This document shows, piece after piece, positions 55,321 through 64,000 of a stretch of DNA of 64,000 nt (position 1 is the stretch's first letter; the number at the start of each line of letters is the position of its first letter). Source of the stretch: Siphonodentalium dalli (Eukaryota > Mollusca > Scaphopoda > Gadilida > Siphonodentaliidae). The stretch covers positions 121,587,989-121,651,988 of the forward strand of contig CP136068.1 in NCBI GenBank assembly GCA_032622095.1, written 5' to 3'. Under the pieces are notes generated by a model that saw nothing but the letters and a program-made list of their open reading frames with translations, did not search any database and was not told the DNA's origin. Made by a program: the position numbers and the translations under genes.

Positions 55321-55900
55321 TTGAGGAAATGTAAGGAATTGTGCACAAATATGTTTTGTTTTTTTAAACAGCCAGGGCTGTAATGATATAAAACAAGAGT
55401 TTATGTATACATGAAATATTATATTTACTTATGTTTGAATTGATGTTATTTACCTACATGTACATGTACACTATCAGGATCGGAAAATAAATATGTTTAC
55501 ACGAAGAGTTTGCACCTTGGGTGCTGGCATACTCCCATGGCACCAAATTGAAAATGGGCAGAACGGAAACCAAATTTAAAATAAACAAATAAGGACAACT
55601 CTATGTCATTAGCAGCCCTTGAAATTGTCCTTTTCTTCTATGACATTGCTTTAGAATTCCTTGAAATGCTATAGATGGCTTAAACATTTGCTACGGCAAC
55701 GCCTGTTGTCATAGCAAATGTCGAGGGCTGCATTAGGCACTCTTTTGAAAGCAGTTTGGATGACGAACCTCCATACCAAATTTAATTCAAATTCATTTAA
55801 GAACAACCCAGTTTAAGTGTAAAACAAACCATTGGCAGATCAGATAGCCCATGGCTGAGATAATTGCGCAGATTGACATTTTTTTTTTACAGATAAAAAA
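55321..55900. other. Intron sequence, weak repeat traces
   Basis: Only fragments of the 'ggacaactct' family are visible. No exon. Confidence 0.4.
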
Positions 55901-56930
55901 ACAAGGATAACTCTAGAATGGAAAAGACAAACAGCGCAATTTGCCCCTCTTTTTACACCTATCATGATGAAGAACCTCCATACCAACTTTCATAGAGATC
56001 GGATGGACCATAGCTGAGATATCTGCACAAACAGACAAAAAACGAAGATTTCCAGATAAACATATAAGGATAACTCTAGAAAGAATAAAAGGTCGGTAGA
56101 CCTCATGTCCGCATCTAAGCGTCGGCTTGATACGGCCGTTGTTTGCACATAAAAACCTGTCTTTAGTGCTAGTAAACCTACATACCAAATTTCATTTCAT
56201 TCAGTACACATTTACTAAAGTTATCATCCGGAAACCACAAATTGGCAAAAATTCTAAGTCAAAAAGGGACATAACTGTGGTGAAAATTGGCGGGCGGAAC
56301 CCGAATTCGAACTTGACCTGTGTTTTGCTGGGAGAAAGACACATACCAAATTTGGTTTAAATCTGATTAACTCTACTAAAGTTATCATCCGGACACCAAC
56401 TTTTGGGTTTTTTTTATGTCGGGTCGGCGGACAAAAAAGGGCCATAACTCTCGCAAAAATTATCGGATTAAATTCGAACTTGAGCTGTATTTTGATATAA
56501 GTAATCCACCAAAAAAACGGGTTTGCATATAAACAATCCAAAATCAAGTTATCATTCGGAAACCAAAAAACAGAAGAAAAACTGAATTATCTATGTCGAA
56601 AAAAGGGGCATAACTCTGCCAAAAATGGTCATGCAGAACCCAAGTTCGAACTTGACCTGTGTTTTGCTGGGAGAAAGTAATATACCAAATTTAGTTTGAA
56701 TCCGATTAACTCTACTAAAGTTATCATCCGGAAACCAACTTTCAGGGGTTTTCTAAGTCAAAAAAGGGGCATAACTCTGGTGAAAATTGGCGGACGGAAC
56801 CAGAATCCGAACTTGACCTGTCTTTTCTGCTAGTAAACCCACATACCAAATTTAATTTAATTTGGTTCACTCTAACTAAAGTTATCATCCGGAAACCTCG
56901 GACGCACGCACTGACGCACGCACGCACGGA
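55900..56930. repeat. Mixed tandem array of 'ataactct' and 'gggcataactc' units
   Basis: A unit of the 10025 family (about 55900-56060) is followed by four or five units headed by 'aaaagggacataactgtgg' or 'aaaaaggggcataactctg'. Each contains 'ttcgaacttgacctg' and 'aaagttatcatccggaaacc'. The array ends in a 'cgcacgcactgacgcacgca' run. Confidence 0.7.
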
Positions 56931-57706
56931 CGTGCTGATTATAATAGTCCTCCGAACCCGTTGGGTCGGCGGACAAAATGCAACCAATGTCATTTGAAAA
57001 CAGTCATAATGGCGAACCTCCATAACGAATCTCATTTAAATCCAATAACCCATGGTGACGGACAGATGGACAAAGTCAATACAGTATATATGGAGGTATA
57101 ATTATGAAATAAATTGCAGCTATATTCTCACAACAATTATGTTTGGTTATTATGTATAGTCATCGGGGACATTGAAATTATAAATTATATAATTTTTGAA
57201 ATATGAAGTCTTCACATTCACAGGTTATAATTTCAATTTGATTTAACCATTTACTTCATATTAGCCCACAACTTCTTTTGACAATTAAGAATAGTAAACA
57301 TCCAAATATTAGGATATCTCTTAATCCGATTGGTCTAATTTGGTGGACTAACTTCATATTTGATATCTTCTTCATACCTTAGACAAGTCATATAATAATC
57401 ATTATTGGTGCACACAAACTCTTTTAATAGGCTACTAATACTTACCTTTTCCAACCTTTTATCAAAAACCTTTCACTCATCTATACTCAGTCTTCATTGT
57501 CACTCGTGTCTGTTCTCATTCTCATGTAATCAACTAATAATATGAGCTAATAAACAAATCAATTCAATGTACATTTCACATCTTTCTTATTTTACATGGT
57601 GACTAGAGTTCAATTTCTAACATGCACATCTCCCCTTCACTCTGGATGAAGACCTCTGTATAGCGTTATTGTGTGGCAGGGAAATGTCACTTAGCCATGA
57701 AAATCA
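56931..57706. other. Intron sequence, little structure
   Basis: A short 'acccatggtgacggacagat' remnant at 57045; the rest is unremarkable AT-rich sequence. Confidence 0.4.
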
Positions 57707-57714
57707 ACTCCAGG

Positions 57715-58155
57715 CAAACCTTGAGATAATGTGTCTGTTATTTGCAGAATGAGGTTCCCAGAGGGTGAATTTAGTGATGCTATCCACATGGCGGGCTAGA
57801 ATCACAAAACTCACCCTCTGGGGACCTCATTCTGCTTAGGCATCAACTGCTATTTGAGACATAATATCATATTGTAGTTCCCCAGTTGAAGTCAGTGATG
57901 TTCACCAATTTATCACCTCGATTATGCATTTTATCTTCTGCAAATTGGGGGATATAGAAACTGAACAGAAGTAACTAAAACAATGTTATTTTGAGACTAT
58001 ATATACCGGTACTTCCCAGAAGAAGAGTCCTAAGCAGAATAAGGTTCCCAGACGGTAAATTTGGTGATGCTAGCCCACTCTGCGGGATAGCGTCGCTAAA
58101 TTCACACTCTGAGGACCTCATTCTGAAAATGACAGACACACTATTTCAAGGCTTG
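57715..58155. mobile_element. Family C long-form hAT-type MITE beside SELENOS exon B
   Basis: 441 bp, CAAACCTTGAGATAATGTGT to TTTCAAGGCTTG, flanked by a perfect 8-bp duplication ACTCCAGG (57707-57714 and 58156-58163). It lies about 80 bp downstream of the exon donor on the gene strand. Confidence 0.85.
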
Positions 58156-58237
58156 ACTCCAGGCTGGTCCCTGGCAGATGGACATACATGTAATCTAGCG
58201 GAGTTGTGGATAAATTCGTTAATATTGTAAAACAGAC

Positions 58238-58375
58238 CTCTATCAATATCATCTTTCTTCTTTTTCCAATTGTCAATCATTGGTCTATATTTAGACAGTA
58301 TCTTGTTTTTCATGTACAGAAGTACTAGAACACCGATGAGGATAAACCAGCCATATTGCTGCACAAAATTGATTC
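58238..58375 (-). CDS. SELENOS: Selenoprotein S-like, exon B with the membrane segment
   Basis: Encodes INFVQQYGWFILIGVLVLLY, then MKNKILSKYRPMIDNW and KKKKDDIDR. The hydrophobic stretch after YGW corresponds to the single transmembrane helix of selenoprotein S ('YGWYIVFSCILLYVV' in vertebrates), followed by a basic linker. Acceptor 'ttttctatttcag' precedes GAATCAATT; donor GATAGAG|GTCTGT follows. 138 nt: two bases complete an upstream codon, 45 codons, one base carried over. This matches exon C exactly in phase. The start codon must lie in an upstream exon that I could not find with confidence. Confidence 0.8.
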
Positions 58376-58740
58376 CTGAAATAGAAAAATCTTTGTTGAA
58401 TATACATTATAGATAGACAATCATAACGCGCTTAATGAATCCTTTGAGGAGATATTAGGAGCTGAACAAAAGCAGTTATCTGTATATTGCTAGATCCCCT
58501 TCCATCTTCTATTCTTCTCATGTTTTCATCATCAACTGTACTCAAATGTTGTTGTTGGTTTCTGTGGTCTCTGAGTCGTAGAATAAGGTAACCAGATTTC
58601 CTTTATTTGAAAGTCTTTTGATATCTATCTATCTATCTATAATTTCTCCTAACCTTCATCTTGTTGAAGCTATACAATTTTTATGTGCAATATTTTTGGT
58701 GAATTTTGGATTTTATTTAAAAACATGATAAAAACTCAGA
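58376..58740. other. Intron sequence with CTAT microsatellite
   Basis: A short (CTAT)n run at about 58624-58641. No exon or larger repeat was seen. Confidence 0.5.
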
Positions 58741-59304
58741 TTAGGTACAGGTTGGGTTATGGGAGTTTGAAGTGGTCACTATAGAGAGCAGATTTGAACT
58801 TGTCCAGGTACATGTATGTGAGGGTAGCAATTGCAGGGTCAAGAGAATTCCATGCAAGAATGGTACAAGGCCAAGGGTGGAATGAGGTGCGGATGTATTT
58901 GGGTCCAGTGAAAAACAGTACAAATTTATGACCTCTGGATGTTGTGAGGGGGGCAGTGTCTCGTATATTAACAATGTTGTTTTTGATTTTGTAGAACTTG
59001 ACAAGTATGCTAGCCATGGGCAGACATATGTTTTATAGGCTAGTTCTTTTGTTTTATGGTTATTTGTCCTGATGTTTCTTCTGATAAATCTTAATGAGAC
59101 ATTGGCTTTATTTGTGATGTTATTTATGTGAGTATTCCATGACATATCTTTAGAGATGGTTATTCCTAGATATTTTGCCTTTTCTGTGCTATTTAGTTTC
59201 TGATGGTGGAGGTAGTAGTCATGGATAATAGGTTCCTTTTTCCTACGTAATTGGATTATTTCACATATTGTCGGTATTGAATGCCATTTAATGCGAAAAT
59301 ACAA
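58741..59304 (-). pseudogene. Non-LTR retrotransposon reverse transcriptase relic
   Basis: On the - strand the frame reads 'STEKAKYLGITISKDMSWNT', 'HINNITNKANVSLRFIRRNI' and 'KTKELAYKTYVCPWLAY'. It then shifts to a second frame with 'WPCTILAWNSLDPAIATL' and 'YLDKFKSALYSDHF'. This is the C-terminal reverse-transcriptase region of CR1/jockey-type LINEs (KYLG..I, W..HI..I..KA...L.F.RRN, Y..LV.P.LEY, then WN.LP and FK..L). The frameshift and missing upstream domains mark it as dead. It sits upstream of SELENOS exon B in the same orientation. Confidence 0.8.
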
Positions 59305-61180
59305 ATTGTCGTTTTCGAGTAATTTATCAAATAAAAGTTATATTATATGTACATGTATATTAGTATGATATACTCATTTAAGTTATTGTATAGTCACCAG
59401 TTAGTGAGTGGCTTGAGTTTACGCCCTGTATCAATATAATTGTTTATACGATCATGTGTGCCGTGAATTAATTTGATTACGTCTTGTACACTGAAATTCG
59501 TAATTTATTTTACTCCATTAAATTTATATGTAATTATTAACTTTGATTTTAAGATAACCTATTAAGGACTTTGGAGTCCACAATAAAGGTTTATGTTCAC
59601 TTTTATTAGTAAAACCCAAATCGAACCCAAATTCAACAAACACAAATACCATATCTAAGAACGAGAGGCCGATCACGATCGGCAGATGTTTAACCCATAC
59701 CCGGGCGATAGCGATTAGCTATAACTGATAATTTATCAAAGATATGAACACAGGTATCCATATATCAGCACTATCTTGAATTCAATAGCTCAAATAATTT
59801 GTCTTAAGAAGGGGTTAAAGTATTTGTGGTTGCGAAGTGGGGGGGGGGGGGGGGGTGTTCTAAATCTAATAACTCTATCCTTATTCATCCAAGGACCTCT
59901 CTATGTGAGATCCAATGGTTTAGTTATTTCTGAGGATATGTTTATAAGTTGAAGTTAGCTCATTGGAAACAAAACTACCAGCTATTCAAATCTCATTCAC
60001 TTCTAAAGAGAAATTATAATTAGTTGACAAGCCAGACTGCTTAGAACAACATGTGGGATTCCATCTCATATTTAATTTGAACTTTAATGACCCCCCCCCC
60101 CCCCCCCCCCCCTCCCATTCTTCCCAGTTATTATTTGTTTATCAATCATGTCAAAAATGCATGTAGTTTATACAATTCAAAAGTGTTATCTATATAATGT
60201 TATACAGCCATGTTATACAGCCATTATATGGTGTGGATGCTGGCCCCAATGATCCCTAAATCGAAAAGATTACCATAGTTAATTTAAAGGAAAGTAACAC
60301 TGAATCAAATGGTTTCAAGACATAACAATATTTTGCAAGTAGCTTGCAGACTAAAACACATAACCTTCACTGTTAATCTTTTAAGCACTCTGTGGTCCCC
60401 AAAATTCAGTCAACCATGACAATATGAACAGATGGGAAAATAAGGTTCCTGGCAATATTATCTGCCATATTGATTTTAAAAATAATGCATCACATATAAT
60501 CTGTAAGCATATTCAATTGGTGTCTTATTGAATGTTCATTAACTAATGAACCTGATTCAACAAGAGGGTTCATTTAATATGTTTCTGCATAATACAAACA
60601 ATAATGTAGATTTATCAGCTTGTAACCTATTGCATATAAAAATTATATTGGCTATTAGCCATTATTTTAATGTAATATCAAAAGAATCTGTCTGAAGGGT
60701 TAATATATTTTTCAAAAATCAATTAATCAATTCCACAATCCATAGAAGTTAATAGTGTGAAGATAACCCAAGATAAGACATATGAGGAAGAGCCCATGTG
60801 CATTATAGCATAAATCTGTTGGAAACTTGGAAAGGGTTAATTATTTTCTAAACATATCAATGGAATATAGAAGACAATTGTGTAGGTCATGGGTCAATCA
60901 TCAGGCAGCCTGTAATGAAATTTCAAAATTAGATAAACAAGAGCCTGGTGTCATTTATCAAATTTGACAATTAACCAGCCATCAGTATAATATTGTTTGT
61001 TTATCTTGGTATCCATCTAACCACTTGGCCATAGCTAAATAGCAGATGTCATTAATCATTTCCTGAGCTGTTTATAATCTGCATGGGCATACACCATCAT
61101 TATATTTCTAATAGAGTTGTCCACCATTCCACCATATACCAGTGTATTTCATGGAACTACATTATAAGTCACTTGAATTA
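59305..61180. other. AT-rich stretch with poly-G and poly-C tracts
   Basis: Poly-G of about 18 at 59839-59856 and poly-C of about 22 at 60091-60112. No exon, MITE or convincing frame. Presumably SELENOS intron or upstream sequence. Confidence 0.45.
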
Positions 61181-61830
61181 TAAAGGGCCATAACTCTGTT
61201 AAAATATATCGGATCAAACCCAAATTTGAACTTGATCTGTATTTTGGGGTGAGGACCACATGTACCAAATTTGGTGTAGATCAGATGAAAAATGTTTTGA
61301 GTCATAGCAGCTTGCGTGAGTTCTAAGTAAACATTAAGAGTGAAAAGGGTTAATTAAATAATACCAAAAACCATACAGATGAAGACCGTGCTAAGAAAAA
61401 CCTAGGTAAGAAATATGAGGCAGATCAGAAGAAATATGTTCAACTTATTACATTGGATAGCATGTGTGTGAAGGGTTAATTATTTTCTAAACTGATCAAC
61501 TAATCGATACCAAAAACTATACAGGTGAGGGGGTGTGTCATCATAAACCTACATATCAAATATGAAAACAATCAGACAAAAAATACTTTGGTTACAGCAT
61601 CGGATAGCTCATGCCTATGTGCGGATGCAAAGTGTTAATAATTTCTAAACCGATCAACCGATCGATACCAAAAAACTATACAGGTGAGGAGTGTGTCATC
61701 ATAAACATGCACATAAAATTTGAACAAGATCCGATAAAAAATATTCGAGTAAATGAATCGGATAGCAAGTGTCTACGGACAGACGGACAGACGGACTGAC
61801 GGACAGACGGACGGACGGACGACGGATGGT
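61180..61830. repeat. 'gggccataactctg' unit and acggacagacgg tail
   Basis: One unit of the 'gccataactc' family (61185-61310) is followed by two or three diverged units with 'accgatcgataccaaaaa', 'ctatacaggtgaggag' and 'catcataaacatgcac'. It ends in a tetranucleotide-like 'ggacagacggacggacggac' run at about 61778-61826. Confidence 0.65.
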
Positions 61831-62435
61831 TGATCCGGACGTCGGCATTATGTGTACCATACATGGTATGGGTACACATAAAAAGATATGGGTATGTGTA
61901 CTGAACACTGTGAACTGAGAATGATGAACAATAAAGATATACTCACATTTCTTCAGTGTTATTAAGATTTTTGGCTTGGAAGCAGTTGTTTACAAATGGT
62001 AGATTTCATTGCTCAGTGAAGCCATTTGGGAACTGAATTTGATGGGTCAAGTTAATGTTCACTCAAGCCAGCTGGGATTATGACCAGCAGGTGCTGTGAC
62101 CCATGAGAATAAGAATATTATATCCTGATTGGGGTACCCTCAGATTGAGGATTACACAGTTCTTTTGTCAAGAGATTCACAACACACCACTGTCCACAGA
62201 TATTAACACTTAACTGTCACTTCACAATAAGCGATGTCAGGCAAGTTACTCAAAAATTTGTAAACAATTGGTTCTTAGTAATTTTATCAAAGAATGCTTG
62301 ATAAATATGAATATTATTTTATTGTTCATCATTCTTCACAGTGTTCAGTACACATTGCCATATTGTTTTCTTAGATATGGAGTTTGTGTTTGTTGAATTT
62401 GGGTTCGAAAAAATAGATTTTAAAAACCTCTATAA
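61831..62435. other. No recognisable feature
   Basis: A short hairpin 'atgtgtaccatacatggtat' lies near 61848. Otherwise plain. Confidence 0.4.
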
Positions 62436-62442
62436 ATTTCAC

Positions 62443-63642
62443 CACAGTTACTGGACATAAAGTCCCAAAAATAAGGTTTTAATTGAGTTTATAAATCGGT
62501 ATCCCTATATAGAGAGCACAAGTTGTGCATCTATTACCATGTGGCCGGACAAACATATCTCAAATAAAAGCCCCTAACACAAAATACCGGCCATATGTCG
62601 CCTGTTTCCTATAAATAACATACTCTCCTACAACTCTGCAGCAATAAAAAGTCATTAGCTCCTGCGTCTGGTGAAATTCTGGCGCCACCCTGTAGGCCTA
62701 TTATTAAAAACTACGTAGGTCTATAGGTCTATTTCGTCAACTCTCATTAGCTTGAATAAAAGTCTGCCCACTTTAATAATCTTCTATGTATTATGGCATA
62801 TTCAGCAACTTTTATACTGTCTTTGGTTGCTATTGTTTTAAATGTTTGATATTGTATTTAGAGGTAATGAGCAAATTAATTACAAAAACTAAAATGGCTT
62901 TGGTGAGATATCGGTAGGCCGTTATTGAGTGATATGTGATAGGTGGGGTATACTATATAGTAATGGTTACCTCTGTATGTCGGTTTACCTGCTATACCAA
63001 CAAACCAAGCAATCTAAGGAAAGACAAATAGGTCGACCACATAGCGTATAATATTAATAGGCCTAAAATGGGGATTTGTTGACGATGACCATGTATAATC
63101 TCATCTAATTCTATAGTCAACACCTATTACTGTACATAACTACAACTTTTGAATAATTCGCTGTTATAATTCACAAACTACTAGTGAGATAATCATGTTT
63201 TCGGCCTCCGATAAAGCCATATAGTAGATCCACTTTTCCTTCCGACGTCCAAAACGAAAAATTGCGATCTCCCAATTGTTCCGTTTTAGTGGGTTCGCAT
63301 TTTTCATTTGCCAGTTTTTTCGGCTTCCGATTACTTTCGATTGAGAATTCATGGATGGTGACGAGTCACTGGCCGATATTAATGGTGAAAAATGTTTTAA
63401 ACTCCGTTAATTTGGTGTCCGGAACGATTTTATTGCTGCAGAGTTGTAGGTGAGTATGTTATTTATAGGAAGCAGGCGACATATGGCCGCTATTTTGTGT
63501 TTAGTGCTTTATTTGAGATATGTTTGTCCGGCCACATGGTAATAGATGCACAACTTGTGCTCTCTATATAGGGATACCGATTTATAAACTCAATTAAAAC
63601 CTTATTTTTGGGACTTTAATGTCTTTATGTCCAGTAACTGTG
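62443..63642. mobile_element. 1.2-kb element with ~200-bp inverted arms
   Basis: Left arm 62443-62650 and right arm 63427-63642 are inverted copies: CACAGTTACTGGACATAAAG and complement, through 'ccggccacatggtaatagat' to 'caactctgcagcaataaaa'. They are flanked by a 7-bp direct repeat ATTTCAC (62436-62442 and 63643-63649). The ~776-bp interior has no transposase that I recognise. Length, arms and direct repeats fit a non-autonomous DNA transposon of undetermined superfamily. Confidence 0.65.
63350..63409 (+). other. Short frame inside the 1.2-kb element
   Basis: An ATG near 63350 opens MDGDESLADINGEKCFKLR and stops. Possible donors are ATG|GTGAAA near 63384 and TTGTAG|GTGAGT near 63450. Assignment to any gene is uncertain (see findings). 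Confidence 0.25.
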
Positions 63643-63732
63643 ATTTCACATTTAGTATACTATTTCTATCATATTCCACCATGAATTATACTCTTAAAAT
63701 ATTGCATTCATGGGTTTGGTTACTGTGATCGG

Positions 63733-63816
63733 AGGGAAGTCGGTAGCGAGGGAAGTCGGTAGCCAAGAGGAAGCGTATTGGTCTCTCGTGCTAGCGGACC
63801 GGGGATCGCAACCTGG
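63733..63816 (+). ncRNA. tRNA-derived SINE head (candidate)
   Basis: 'gtagccaagaggaagcg' fits the polymerase III A box (TRGCnnAnnnGG). 'ggggatcgcaacctgg', about 45 bp later, fits a degenerate B box. The spacing suits a tRNA. The preceding text 'gagggaagtcggtagc' is duplicated. A complete cloverleaf was not drawn. Confidence 0.4.
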
Positions 63817-64000
63817 TCAGGGTATTCTGACAAAAATCAGAACACGGTCAGATACCAAGTTTGTCAGGCTAAAAAGTCTCATTCGAGATCACTGAATAAA
63901 GATCCGAATGCAAAATGACGACTTCCCCCCCCCCCACATATCCAGGTATGTTGTCGTGGGTGCAGTACGATGTCCGATCGGGCGCGGACATTAATGGCTG
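63817..64000. other. No recognisable feature
   Basis: Contains a poly-C run at about 63926-63936. It may be the body of the SINE. Confidence 0.3.

Noticed and set aside
61676-61908. Serine/arginine-rich frames near 61.7 kb
   Set aside because: They are translations of the acggacggac-type simple repeat.
63164-63352. 62-codon - strand frame as SELENOS exon 1
   Set aside because: It shows no similarity to selenoprotein S N-termini and lies within a transposon-like element.
1-64000. CRISPR array or prokaryotic operon
   Set aside because: The repeats are palindromic transposons or satellites without regular unique spacers; the window is clearly eukaryotic.

Overview
The window is a eukaryotic, AT-rich, mostly non-coding stretch packed with small DNA transposons. 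It suggests a marine invertebrate, most likely a mollusc. The reasons are the dispersed tandem units built on a 'gggcataactc' motif that end in 'acggacggacgg' runs (inferred from general familiarity, not searched), exons interrupted by kilobase introns, and a lophotrochozoan-looking neuropeptide precursor. No rRNA, CRISPR, operon or bacterial feature is present.

Two host genes can be supported. (1) A single-exon secreted, neuropeptide-like precursor of 110 aa on the + strand at 38506-38838. It has a 3' splice site directly before its ATG and an AATAAA signal 76 nt after the stop. (2) Three internal exons of a selenoprotein S (SELENOS/VIMP)-like gene on the - strand: 58375-58238, 53901-53795 and 52111-52028. 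All three have canonical splice sites and compatible phases. The first exon and the C-terminal exon, where selenocysteine would lie, were not located.

The most striking structure is a 4.4-kb foldback transposon at 5461-9866. It has a perfect 9-bp target duplication, arms of about 1.8 and 1.6 kb carrying six and five copies of a ~193-bp unit, and a decayed MULE-like transposase fragment in the middle. Other elements with resolved ends are: hAT-type palindromic MITEs (family C, 8-bp duplications), TA-flanked near-palindromes (family B, about 15 copies), piggyBac-like MITEs with TTAACCCTTT ends, PIF/Harbinger-type elements with TTA duplications (one nested in another, both nested in a hAT MITE), and a 1.2-kb TIR element at 62443-63642. 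Two degraded non-LTR reverse transcriptases lie at 22600-23090 (+) and 58741-59304 (-). Two tRNA-like SINE heads lie near 26.7 kb and 63.75 kb.

Layout: 0-5 kb, tandem arrays and hairpins; 5.2-9.9 kb, piggyBac-like MITE then foldback element; 10-15 kb, MITE cluster and a 370-bp palindrome; 15-25 kb, segmental duplications, a filled/empty insertion pair and an RT relic; 25-38 kb, MITEs and tandem repeats; 38.5 kb, neuropeptide gene; 39-51 kb, nested MITEs; 52-58.4 kb, SELENOS exons with MITEs close to each; 58.7-64 kb, RT relic, AT-rich intron-like sequence and the 1.2-kb TIR element. Most short open frames here are chance readings through palindromic repeats and are not annotated as genes.
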